From the NCBI GenBank assembly GCA_022495995.1, contig JAFEMH010001302.1, forward strand, positions 248,001 through 312,000: a stretch of 64,000 bases of DNA, read 5' to 3'. Positions 11,176 through 22,909 of the stretch are shown piece after piece. The DNA is from Adenophora triphylla var. japonica. Its lineage: Eukaryota; Streptophyta; Magnoliopsida; Asterales; Campanulaceae. Both the position numbers and the translations under genes were made by a program. Position 1 is the stretch's first letter, and every line of letters starts with the position of its first letter. Below the pieces are notes generated by a model. The model was not told the origin of the DNA, made no database searches, and saw nothing but the letters and a program-made list of their open reading frames with translations.

Positions 11176-12701
11176 GTTTAAAACAGGGTAGATGGAATAT
11201 ACGATTAAGCTGAGTTAAATGCTATTTAGCTGGATTGTGCCATGCCATCCTGAACAGGTTAAATGATATTCAGTTGGATTGTGTCACAGTCTGAATGAAT
11301 CAGGAATTTGAAACTGTCAAATTGTCTAGATTTCGATCATGCGCTCATGTCATAAAATATTAATAATACATCTATAAATCTCACCATAAACTATAAATAT
11401 TTGTAATAAATATAATGTAAAATATTTTCATACGTTTATAAATGTTTAATTAAGATCTTTATGTAATAATACTAAATATTTTACATTATATATATCAATA
11501 TTTTATATTTTGTAATTAATTTATATATATATTAAAATTTTAATGCAAAAGCGTATAGGGTCTCATCATCTCACCTCACTTGAGATTGATTTTCTTTTTG
11601 TTTCGTCTCATTTTACTTATAACTGTTCAAAAACCTCAACCAAAATTTCACAATGGTAAAATCTCATTTGAAACTCTTTAATGGGTCCCATATGATAACA
11701 TTAATAGAGAATTACTTTTATAGAAACTTGTAGTATTAATGATAAAATTATAAAAAATTAGCTATTTGTAGAAATAGATACTCATTACTAAGAAGCTCTT
11801 TAAAACATTCACAATGGGAGATTTTTAAGAGCTCTTTGTTTTTATCAAAAATCTCTCTAGAGCTCTTACCATTATGGAGCAAGTTGAAAAGCTATTTACT
11901 AAGAAGCAACTACTACAAAGAGCTCTCTTAAGGAGCTTTTTTCATTAATTTTGATCACTTTCCTATGTTGATCATCAAATATTATAGAAAAATGCTAGAA
12001 AAAAAGTTTAAAGTTTTTGGATATGAGGGTCACAAAAAAGTTGATAAAAAAACTGCCATCATGAAAAAAGCTTGTAGGTAGGGCCGGCTCAGACATGGAA
12101 CATTATGTTCCTTTGCACAGGGCCCCAAATTCTGAAGGGCCCCAATTTTATGTATGTCCATTAAATATATATATATATAACAGATTATTGTGTTAATTTT
12201 TTTAAAGGGCAATTACAATTTAGGGCCTGAAGTCGAGGGAGTGTTCTTCAAATGGAGCCTCATATTCTCATTTCGCACAGTAACTCTGTACTTATTGAAA
12301 CGGGCGAGTAGTAGGTTTATATTATTGAGTTGTAAATGATGCGACATATTGAAATTAAGAAAACTATGAAAAAAACTTTTACTATTATGAATGCTCTCAT
12401 TGAGTTTCACAATGGCAAAAAGCTTTTTAGAGCTTTTTCATAAAACTAAAAAGCTCCAAATTTTTTTTCTATTGTGGTGTTCTTATTATTCATTATTCAT
12501 GTTAAGTATTTTACTTTTTATATTAACAACATTTTATTTTATTAAAGTGTTTTCAAATTTTGTGCTAACGAAAGAGTAGAGGTGGCGTCACGTCACGTGG
12601 AAGACCATGACTAGCAATAGTAGTTGGAAGATGAAATAATAATAATCATAATCACGAAAGAAAGAAAGGAAGGAAGCAATTAAACCAAGAGTGCGTCTGC
12701 T
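11176..12701. other. AT-rich intergenic sequence, no gene seen
   Basis: No credible coding frame. Remnants of small repeats are visible. TTCACAATGG-type words followed by GAGCTC-rich hairpins recur near 11660, 11807 and 12405. A GGGCCGGCTC/AGGGCCCC remnant lies at about 12080-12160. None has clean ends, so no element is called. Confidence 0.5.
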
Positions 12702-13250
12702 GAGAAACGCGTTTCTCCATAATTATGGAGAAACGTGTTTTTCATAAATGTAGCTTACATTTGATAGCATAAAAAAAAAGGCCCAAGACAAAAGCTTCTG
12801 GATATCCGGAAGCTTTCATTGATATCCGTAAGCTTTGTATTTGATAGCCGTAAGGATGTGAAATGTATATCCGTAAAAAACCCAAGGCCAAGACCAAAAG
12901 CTTCCGGATATCCGTAAGCTTTCAGCATTCGATAAATGTAAGCTTTGCGATATCCGTAAGCTTTGTATTTGATAAGCAAGATGTGAAATGTATATCCGTA
13001 AACCTTAGGTGCATATCCGTAAACTGTTAGGTGCATATCCGTAAATGTGTTAGGGCATATCCAGTAAATTGCTATTGAAGGTTTTCGATATCAGTAAACC
13101 TTCAAATGTATATCCGTAAACATTTTGAAGGTTTCGGATATTCATTCGGGGTTTCGATATCACTTTCATAGGTTTCTGGTTATCTAGCTCATTGTCGCGT
13201 GACATGTCGGGACCCGTTTCTCCATAACTTATGGAGAAACGCGTTTCTCC
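12702..13250. repeat. Hairpin-bounded array of ATATCCGTAA motifs
   Basis: Both edges carry a near-perfect hairpin built from GAGAAACGCGTTTCTCC and GGAGAAAC: 12702-12743 centred on CATAATTATG, and 13212-13251 centred on CATAACTTATG. Between them are about nine copies of ATATCCGTAA, often continued as GCTTT or ACCTT, in irregular spacing. No target duplication was found and there is no coding potential. This may be a foldback element or a decayed LTR segment. Confidence 0.65.
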
Positions 13251-13989
13251 CTAGATTTTGTGTTAAACCAAATGCATAGATCCCCATGTTGATGTTCCAA
13301 TCCATGCTTTAAAAGGTGGTGGCATTCCCGTACACATACTATTCACATCAAACACGCACACCCATGGGCCAGGAGGAAGAATGGGTAGTTAATTTAAGTC
13401 AAATTGTTCAAGACCTAGCCGTGCAACTAGGCAAAGTTACATCTCTTAAAATATAATGTTTTATATTAAAATCAATTGATGTTAATAATAATGTATCATG
13501 ATTTTTATATGTTATATTTAAGTTTTGTCAATTTTCAATATGTAATAATATCTATAACACGCTCACTCACGTGTAGTCGGACTTTGTCAAATACTTACAA
13601 CATGAACTTCATAATCGGATGACGCGTAGCAATATCGTAGACCGATACACGTGTAATATACCTACTTTGATACCATTTGATACCATCTTAAAATCTAAAT
13701 TTTCACTTTAAAATTAATTAATGTTAATAAAAATGACCCAATATATTTATATGTCATATACAAAATTTGTCAACTATCAATATAGAATATTATCTCTAAC
13801 AACATCAACATAGGTGCACATAAATTTGCCATCATGCAATTCAAATTAGATTTGGAATTGTTTTTGCCTTGAGTTTGTTGCAGCCATGCGTATATGGGAA
13901 TTTTTTTCTCAAATAATACCTTTTTTACTTTTTTAATTATCAAAATGTCTTACTGTTTAAAGTTTTGCCCAAAATGTCTCATTTTTTGA
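13251..13989. other. Intergenic sequence with imperfect direct repeat
   Basis: No gene. Two related segments (about 13440-13558 and 13681-13800) share words such as TTGATGTTAATAA, TGTCAA and ATAATATCT. This suggests an old duplication. Confidence 0.4.
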
Positions 13990-14175
13990 AACTCGCTACA
14001 CCGTGTAGCAAGTTTGACTTGGGCTGGTCAAACTCGCTACACCGTGTAGCGAGTTTTGTGTAATTAGGGTTTGACAGTTAGTCATTAATTAGGACAATTA
14101 ATTAAACAGAACTCGCTACACCGTGTAGCGAGTTTGACCACCCCAAGTCAAACTCGCTACACGGTGTAGCGAGTT
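13990..14175. repeat. Four-copy 25-bp palindrome cluster forming an inverted repeat
   Basis: Four copies of a 25-bp palindrome whose half-site is AACTCGCTACAC lie at 13990-14014, 14031-14055, 14110-14134 and 14151-14175. The first pair and second pair are joined by reverse-complementary spacers (TTTGACTTGGGCTGGTCAAA and its counterpart). The whole block is therefore an inverted repeat of ~66-bp arms around a ~54-bp loop. Downstream (14180-14300) is leader-like sequence without a following gene. Confidence 0.8.
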
Positions 14176-15411
14176 ATTTAAAACCCTTTTCCCCTACCAG
14201 TTTACGTCTTCATTCAAACAAAACAAAAAAAAAAATCTAAAACTTCAGTTCAGCCGCCGGCCAAAGGAAAGGAAGAAGAAGAAGAACAACCAACCAATGA
14301 TTTTGCCAAGTGAATTCAACCTTTTTCTTAATTGTAAGTTTAAATTTCTGAATTGTGTTAAATTTTAACTCTGATTTAATTATTTATTTACTTACAATTT
14401 AGGATTTTTTTTTATTTTTTTATGACATTGTAAAAATTTACACAAATTAGTCTCAAATATGTGACTAATTTGTGTTCCAATCAGAAATTTTGTGATAATA
14501 ATTAATGTTTATTAGTTTACTTGCAATTTAGGATTTTTTAAATTTTTTTTTGATGACATCAGTTATTAATTTCTATAATAAATATATATGATGCATTTTA
14601 TATTTTGCATATAAATAATTAAATTGTTTTAGCATGATTGGAGAAATAATAGAAGAAAATTAAACTTTACAAAAATAAATAAATAATAATAATAGTAATT
14701 ATAGTTGTATTGGATGGAGATTATTTTTTTGTTTAGATGCATGAATTTATGAAAACTTAAATTAAAATTTTGAAAATATGTTTATGCACATAAATTTCTA
14801 GAAATATTAATTGATACACAATAAAAATGCTATCATTAACAAATTATAAAATGTAATGACATTAGTTCTTAGAATATTAATTAAAATTCATCATATTATC
14901 ATAGTTTAATCAAAGTGAATATAATTAATGTTTTATTGTTAAGATGATTGTAAATCATTTTTATGATAGTATTAGATACAAATATAATAAAATTCGAACC
15001 CATTAATAAATTTTATCTGGATTAACATGAGTTGATAAAATGATCCTTACATTATTAATTATTCAAATAAAAAAAAAGATAATACAAATTAAGATCTTAC
15101 GATTAAAATATCCCCAAACTTGATTAATTAATTGAGATAAAATGGTTTGTGAGGATTACTCTCGAAGTATTACTTAGTATATAGGCTGGAAATCAAGACC
15201 TTCCCTACAGGCACTTCTTGAAAGTGTGGGATAACTTTGGATTACAATGCCACGTACTAGTAATTACATTTATGTAGTAAATAATGAATATAGAAGAAAC
15301 ACAGTTTAGAAAAATATGATTATTAATTACCAACCTTGATATTGAAATAAATAGATGGATGCCTTCATTGATCCCGGGCCTATTGATGCCTCTGTTCTGA
15401 CCCGACATGAG
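14176..15411. other. AT-rich intergenic sequence, no gene seen
   Basis: Very AT-rich with no coding frame of interest. It ends at the left LTR boundary of the Tat element. The last five bases are ATGAG (15407-15411), which are not repeated at the other end of that element. Confidence 0.45.
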
Positions 15412-17168
15412 TGTAAGTGCTCCAATTTGAGCTTGTTAGTATTTTCGTTAGAAAATTAACGAAAGTTATAACATTTCTAACAATTCCTAACATTTCCTAA
15501 CATTTCCTAACAATCCTAAATTTTCTAACAAAGTAAGGGCAAAATGGGCATTGCTATTTAAAGATAAACCTTCAATGGAATCTCAAAAAGAAAAAGAATT
15601 AAGAAAATCCCGAAACAGTAAGTTGAAAAACAGTTTCTGTTTGATTTTTTGAAAATTATTCCTTGTGTCCAAAGCCTGGAGCAGCATTTAATGAACAGTG
15701 CACGCTGAAGGGTCCTATCCGCGCGGATGACTTTGTATTTTTCAGAGGGCTATAAATTGAGCCCTCCAGTCACAAAAAAAAAAAGGAAGAACACAACTCA
15801 CAGCATTTGGCGAAAATACTTGAGAAAACAGTGAGAATTCTTTAAGAATTGTCACCTTTTTCTCTTGAATCTTCCCAACTTTCACTCACTCAAATCAAAC
15901 CCACTCACTCTTACATTCAAGTCTTCAAACAAAAACACAAAGAAGATAGGTATAACCTCCCTCTTCTTACCCTAAATCTCTCATCCATGCATGCATTTTC
16001 AAGCTACAAAATGTAGTTCATTCATCTTCTTGTCTTAGATCCAAGAAGATCACCATGGAAGTTCATCTCCATGGATGATCTTCTACAAGGATCAACATTT
16101 TCTTCAAAGTGTTCTTACTTTCTTGCAAAGAAAACACATTTTCAAAACCCTAAAAACCATTTTCAAGCACCAAATCTTGATTTCAAAGGATAAAATTCCC
16201 CTTCCCAAGCAAATGAAGTGCTTAGTCCTAATGTACCCCAAGGATGGTTTGGTATAGTTGATTCACCACTAAAATGTCAAGTGATCACTAACCAAAACCT
16301 AGGGAAATGGGGACAAGCATGGATGCAAAAACCCCCTTTAAAATCATTTTTCCTTTCTTGAGAAGTTGCTGTCCAGTAGCAATTTTCCAAGACCCCAGTC
16401 CATTGTCTTAATTTTTGGACACAGATAAACTTGGAATTTGGTGTTGACTAAAAAACACTTTTTGTAGCCAACATCCAGAGCTTTCCAGAAATATTTTTAC
16501 TTTATTTTTTGGGTGAGTAAAACTCCTATTTTCAAATTTTCTTTTAGAGGCCAGTTCATCAGCTTCTGGGAGTCCAGATCTCATATCTGAGATTTCCAGA
16601 AGGATTTGACCCCTCAAATCTTCTCCAAAATGGAAAATTACTTCGTACAAATCTTATTTAAGGTGTCTGGAATAACTTTCATTTTCTAAGTTTATCCAGA
16701 TTATGAAGTTTTAAGGCCCTTGAATCCATTTCAAAATCAAAGGTCCACTGCCTTTTTCATTCTGGCAGAAGTGACTCTCAACTTCAAAAGGTCTTTTGAG
16801 TACCAAATCTCAATCCAAAAATCTTCCAAAAAATCATGGGATCAGTTTAAAGTCTTAAAAAGACATCCCAATTTTTACTTTTCAGAGTTTCAACTTTTTT
16901 TGGCCAAAACACACACACACACACAAATGATTTTCAGCTTGGAAGACTCGTTTTACGAGGCATTCCGGGTGCACACTAACGTCCTTCCCGGCGTGTAACA
17001 TGACCTCCGAACCCAAATCTCTAATCTCGGGCATTTTTCAAAGTTTTGGCTCTTAAAACAAAAATGGCGTGGCGACTCCGTTCTTTTCCTGATTTTATTT
17101 GGTTTTTTCAAAGAAACGCAAAAAACCGAATTTTTCCCGCGAGGAAATTTTGGTGGCACATCATCACA
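15412..17168 (+). repeat. 5' LTR of the Tat element
   Basis: It starts TGTAAGTGCTCCAATTTGAG and ends CACATCATCACA. It is homologous along its length to 40859-42642 with scattered substitutions and indels, so the pair is not very young. It carries a TATA box near 15751 and an (AC)n run near 16912. Confidence 0.85.
15751..15758 (+). promoter_or_regulatory. LTR TATA box
   Basis: GGGCTATAAATTGAGCCCTCC context. The same arrangement, TATAAAT followed by GAGCCCTCC, is conserved in the 3' LTR (41187-41194) and in the opposite-strand LTR (44264-44272). This supports it as the U3 promoter. Confidence 0.65.
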
Positions 17169-17169
17169 G

Positions 17170-17187
17170 TGGCAACTCTGCTGGGGA
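17170..17187 (+). other. Primer-binding site of the Tat element (tRNA-Arg-like, two C-to-T type changes)
   Basis: TGGCAACTCTGCTGGGGA starts one base after the LTR. It differs from the tRNA-Arg-complementary site seen at 42828-42845 only at two CpG positions. Both changes are what CpG deamination would give. Confidence 0.7.
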
Positions 17188-17223
17188 ATTAAGCTTTTTC
17201 TAAAAAAAAATGATATTTGGTAT

Positions 17224-19876
17224 TGTGAGCTCCCCAACCCGGGACCTTTCGCGTGTCCCGAGCTAGAGGAGCTCCAACTAAGAAAATTCATCTTCAGCTT
17301 TTAAAACATTTATTTACCTTTGAAAGGAACCCACTTTTCAAACTTATAAATACAATCAAATGATAATATCTCTGCTTAGAGGAAATCCAACTCAACTTAT
17401 ATAAACCGAAATCTAACTAGTTATACAAAAGCCTTGATTAACATTGTTTCAACAAAAGAGTTTTCCATACAAATTATAAAAGAGGGGTACTTAACAATTA
17501 CTCCTAACAACCCACTCTTATACTTAACTTGACAAGCCCCAAAAGCAAAAGTCCACGATGATAACCCCGGGCCTCACTGATTCGAGTCACCTGTCTCGGA
17601 ATCTAAAACAAGAAAGGGAGAGGGGTGAGAATAAATCTCAATGAGCTATTATGCATGCAAAGAATATGCCATATAAGATGCAACACATCAAAAGACATAT
17701 CCATATAACCCAAGAGGCTCCCGCCGCCAACCGTCCCATACCGGTTGGAAACAACGACCACCAAAGATGAATATATCACAACACATAGGTACGATAAAGT
17801 AACACTTAGAAGGATACTCGAGCCAAGGTTTTATCTCCAAAAGGATATACACATCCGAGCAAAGAAGAACAGCTTGATGAAGCGATTCCGGAACCATGAA
17901 CAATAACAAGACTTGGGACTCTGACACACGCCGTATCCCCGGTGAAAACTAGACCATCTACCTCAAAAGGAGATGCTAGCCCACAAATCCCACGCAAGGG
18001 GACAAACTCGGCAATGTATGAATTATAATGAACTCGGCTCGGTGCCATTATAAATCCATAACATTGCCCAACAAACAAATAAACCAATACCTACTGGATT
18101 TACATAACTAAGCACAAAGAATAACATACTTGCTTAACCAAACATTGTATGATCCAAAGTAGGGATACATACCACAATAGAATATCATAAAGATAGCAAT
18201 ATAAATCCACAAAGGGGATAACAATAGCCACATGGTAGTATATACTCATGCCCAATCAATATCAAAGTGCCACAATTTATGAGCACACTAAACAACATCA
18301 ACAACAATATATATAGGTAACACTAAGTAAGGGAACGAGGTATCATTAACCTACCCTACAATTTCCATATACAAGGGTACAAGGCCCCTATGAAGGTTCA
18401 AGTTCAATTACCAAGTGGGAGTCACAATTTATGAGTGATCAATTAAGGTTACTAAACAATTCTGGTTCAAATCCAAAGTCCGAGCTTTGAAGGCTTGGGC
18501 GATCGCTCATACCTCTTGGGCGACCGCCCAAGAGGGTTTCAAAGGGATGCCTAAGTTTCTCGCTTTCTAAGAGGCGACTCGCACACTCGCCCATGGGCGA
18601 CCGCTCACAAGGGAGTTCAAAGGGGAGGGCGACCGCCCAACACCTCTTGGGCGACCGCCCAAGGGGTTTTTCTAAGGCAATCACTCCCTGGACACATGGG
18701 CGGCCGCTCACGCCCGCTTGGGCGACCGCCCAAGTGTTTGGACCAAAATCTCCAGATTTCTTTAATTGCTTTTCTTACCATTTTCTATTCCTTTCCAATC
18801 ATTCCTTCTACTCTAAGCTCAAGAACAACCAAAGGATTTCCTCGGTTGTCAAAGTTCATCCTAACTCATCTAAATTCAACATAAAGGAACCCTAGATTAT
18901 GGATCATGGCACATTACACCCAAATCATATACTCTAGATTATCATCCAAACATTAAGTTCATCATATTTCATTTTCTACTTATCCAACTCTCATAAAATT
19001 CCCAAAACATGAATCAAGCATCACATAGATTTAGGTTATTTACCAATTCAAGCTAACATCTTCTAACCTAACTTCACCCATTTCATTCAATCTAAATCAA
19101 TTCCTAAGAACAAGAGTATCCTTCTTTGTCATTTACCCATCTCCCAACTTTAAATAGGTTCCCAAGGCATTTACAAAATTATCATCACAACAAGAACAAC
19201 AAATAGAGTTCATGAACATTCATAAGAAGGGAATCATAATAACTCACCTTAGATTTTTAGAATAAAAGTTGATCTTCTTAGCTTGCCTTGCTCCTCTAGA
19301 TGATCCAAACCCAAAAATGCCTTTAGACTTGAAAATGGTGTAGAATCTCTAGCTACAATGCTTGGGAATGAAGAAGCCTTCAATGGAGTTCCATGGAAGA
19401 GTGAAAGAAGAAAAGGAGGAAGAAGATGAAAGTATCTAGGTGAAGTATGGGGAGGTGAAGGGAGAAGTGATGGGGTGTTGACTTGAGGGAGCTAGGATGA
19501 GGGGGAGGGGGCCGGATGAGAGGGAGTAAGAGGAGGGGTTAGGGAGGACACTTGGAGGGATTCTAGAAGGGGTAGAAATGGTCCCCCCTTTAACTAAGGC
19601 TTCCCACAATTCTAAATTAAATCCCTTTTTATTCCCATTATTTATTCTACACATTTTAACCTTCTCTTACTATTTATCAAATTTCCATTTTTATTATTTC
19701 CCCAAAATGCTTTATTAAATTTCTCTAGCAAATCCTAAGATTCTAGAATTATTTCCCAATCATCTTATCTTAAAATACGAATTTTAAAGACATAAATAAA
19801 CACATAAAGTTAACATAAATATTAAAAGCACATAATAAAAGGTTTAAAATTAGTGCCTAGGGTTGGGGTCGTTACA
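17224..19876 (-). repeat. LTR (3') of the nested element
   Basis: 2653 bp, starting TGTGAGCTCC and ending GTCGTTACA on plus. It is almost identical to 22910-25563. The differences concentrate in about 17590-18590; the remaining ~1.6 kb has very few. Confidence 0.92.
18486..18735. repeat. GGGCGACCGCCC palindrome cluster in the LTR
   Basis: About eight copies of GGGCGACCGCCC or close variants, several extended to CTTGGGCGACCGCCCAAG. The counterpart cluster in the other LTR is at about 24187-24423. The segment is strikingly GC-rich for this window and could form a series of stable hairpins in RNA. Confidence 0.85.
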
Positions 19877-21629
19877 CTCACTCCCCCTTAAAGAAAATTC
19901 GTCCCGAATTTAACTGTCACTTACCCTAAGGTCCAAATAGCAAAGGTTACCCTTCACACATTCTAACTTAACAATTTCATTTAGACTGCTCAAAGGCATG
20001 ATTCTACTATACATTTTCATAACCCGAATACTCTAGGATTTTACTTCCCAAGGTTCTAATTTCATTAATAACGTGATATTACAACTTAATAATCCAAACA
20101 TACAATATGAATATCACTAACACGAATTTTCCGATCTCAATGAAAATATAAATAAATAAAGCATTACAACTTAGGTCACTAAATACATTACATTATCACA
20201 TTAAAACCTTAGGTACTCTATGAGCTTCTCCAAGCCAGTCTATACGCCAAATCACCAACCCTTTCTAAAACTTCAAATGGATTAAAAATTTATACCTTAG
20301 GCCTTGCTTCTCTAATTTCACCCCAACAAATTGGAGATCGAAATATCTTCCCGAACCACGCCTCATACTATTTTACCTCAAAGCTAGAATGATAACTGCT
20401 ATTCCGCAACTCACTAAGGTTAATTAAACTTCTCAAGTTGAAGGGAAATTTGTCACACAAACATAACCTATTCTTCCAGAATTTGGGAAATCTTCAAATC
20501 TCTTCCTTTCGACTAACTAAATCTTTCAACTCTTAGGATCGGTAACTAACCCCAGAAGGGAGCTTCAAAAGACAAGATTCCACTTAAATCACACAACCAA
20601 TTGCAACCACTCTCGATAAGAAATTTCCGCTTTATCTAATTAACTTCCTCGAAACCTACGCTATCACTTTCCCATTCCGTATAATATCAAATCAAATCTT
20701 CCTTTAATATACACTTAAAATTTCACAAGGTCCTCACATCCACTAGGTAAGATAAGGATCGGGTTCAAAGCCAACCTATTCTCTATTACTAACAATGTGA
20801 TTCATCCTCATCACATCCTACACCATTTATACGCCCTTTAGAGTCAACCAAAGCAACGACTTTTCCATTCTTAAGAATTCCTTAAATCTCTTCGACAGCA
20901 CTTGCCAACTCAAAGATCAAGGACTTAACCCTCGCAAAATCCATGGTAACATCCACGTTTAAGACTATAGAACCCAAAATTTGAAATCTTCTCGAGCCAA
21001 CTCATACTAACCAAACTTTGCATGCAGGGACTCCTCATAAGGAATCATTAACCTAACTCTCAATTTATCCTCACGATCTTCCCGGAACTTTAATTAACAA
21101 GGATATCATCAATCATAACTATCATAAGGCCATCAAGGTAAGGATTACAATTCTGCTTATCCTACTCAGAGCCAACACATGAAATATATCGACGGGAGTT
21201 CATTTATCATTTACTCACAATTAGCACATACAATTTTGAAAAGACTTCTTATGCGAGTCTAACATATACTAATTACCCTTCACATCTTGATGCAAAATTT
21301 TCACCTTAAATACCCATATATGACAAGAATTTTTACATCTAGGTTCACCTATATCAAATACCAACATAAGCAATTTAGGCATGGAAAAGAAGACTCACTT
21401 ATTATGATAGTCTACCATTTAAACAACAACTACCTAACCCTCCCGGTCAAGTATATTTCAAAATCGTAAATTAATAATCATACCAAACCAACTGGCAATA
21501 CATGCTCAGCCATAACCACCTCACCATCGTGGTAAACCCAAGAAGGTTCGAGGTATCCTCTCATAAGAGCAGAATCCTCTAACAATAAAACAAATTTTCA
21601 AACAATGTTTGACACATAGAAATAAAACA
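19877..21629 (-). other. Decayed pol-region remnant of the nested element
   Basis: No continuous frame and no RT or integrase motif was found. The minus-strand sequence next to the LTR (TTCGGGACGAATTTTC and then the polypurine tract) resembles the 3' end of Tekay-type elements. The interior is therefore probably a heavily decayed or rearranged internal region. Confidence 0.5.
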
Positions 21630-22808
21630 CTATGCCACACGTAATGGTATGAAACAGGATCTATAAAATATGGCCCCTAACTCCTGAGACAGAGAATTTA
21701 CCTCTAGGGACCTCGGAGGGATCCATCTCTCCTGGATCCGAAACACACACTCGACCACAGACCCTCTCCTTCGGTTCTCCTTCGCTATCTCTTTTGGTAC
21801 CATCTCTTTGTCGTTCACCTTGCTGACCGCTCGCCAAGCTCGTCCCCGCTGCAACCTTGGGCAATTTCTCCTAAAGTGTCCCAATGCTCCACAACTTAAA
21901 CACTTGCCTTGCTTACTCCAACATCGATCTTCGGTATGTCCAACCTTCTTGCAAAATCCACAAATCATCCCATACTGTTTGGGTACTGACCTAGACGAAG
22001 AAGCTACCCTAAGTTCCCTCTCTTATTCCCCGAGGCCGAAGTCCTTGGTTGTCCTCTAGTGATTTTGGATCCTTGTCCTGTATACTTTGGCTTGTTTCCA
22101 ATCCCATCTTCCGATTTTCCACTATTTTCCCCGATGTCCTTTTCAAACTTATGTGCTCTATCTATGACTGTTTGGAAAGCGGTGAAATTATTAATCCATA
22201 CTTTCTTCCTAAGCTCGCTCCTCAAACCTGTTACAAACTTCTGAACCCTTTTCACTTCATGCGATACCAAATGAGGGCAACACCTAGCTAATTCCTCAAA
22301 CCGGATCGAATACCGATCTACCGTCATGTTCCCTTGTTTTAGTCTTATGAATTCAATCTCCTTTTATCCCTTGTAACCATAGAAATGAAATAGTCCTCGA
22401 ACTGTTGAGTGAAATTATCCCAAGTCCTGGCGTATGATCCCGCTCCCAACTTCCCTTCAATATCTGCCACCACTGACCAGCTAAACCCTCAAGTTTGAAC
22501 ACGGCATACCTAACTTTCTCTTCGTTGGGACTTTCTATAACCTCAAGAATCCTATTCATTTCTGCTAACCAATTTTCTGCCCTGAACGGATTCGGATCTC
22601 CGTTAAAGCTCGGTGGGTTCATCTTCACAAATCTTTCTAATCCATTACCTTGATATCTCTCAGGTTGATTCGGAACTGATCCTCCAGTCTTAATACCTTG
22701 TACAAACGTCCTGAATAATTTCATCATCTCTTCATTCTGAATTCCACCTATACCCATATCTTCTTCATTTCCTAGAACCTTTCGCTGATCATCATTGCTT
22801 CCGGCCAT
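21630..22808 (-). pseudogene. Gag of the nested Tekay-like element, frameshifted
   Basis: Forms the virus-like particle and binds element RNA. The likely start is ATG 22808 (MAGSNDDQRKVLG). The capsid-type retrotransposon gag domain shows FVKMNPPSFNGDPNPF, AENWLAEMNRILEV, RYAVFKLEGLAGQWWQILKG and YSIRFEELARCCP. Two zinc knuckles follow (CGFCKKVGHTEDRC at 21962 downward, and CLSCGALGHFRRNC). At least two frame changes, near 22440-22350 and 22004-21970, interrupt it. It is homologous to the gag at 60545-61735. Confidence 0.75.
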
Positions 22809-22896
22809 TAGAACGAACTCCTGCATTAAACACTCGGCGTTAATTATCACACATTCCCACTTAGTCTAGACATCTACCCTTGACCTCTAAACTAAG

Positions 22897-22908
22897 CTTT
22901 GATACCAA
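22897..22908 (-). other. Primer-binding site of the nested element (initiator tRNA-Met type)
   Basis: On minus, TGGTATCAAAGC lies one base inside the LTR at 22910. It matches the 3' end of initiator tRNA-Met with one mismatch and fixes the minus orientation. Confidence 0.8.
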
Positions 22909-22909
22909 C

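Noticed and set aside
12755..13036. Frame with repeated YGY residues
   Set aside because: Produced by the ATATCCGTAA repeats on the opposite strand; no start context, no homology.
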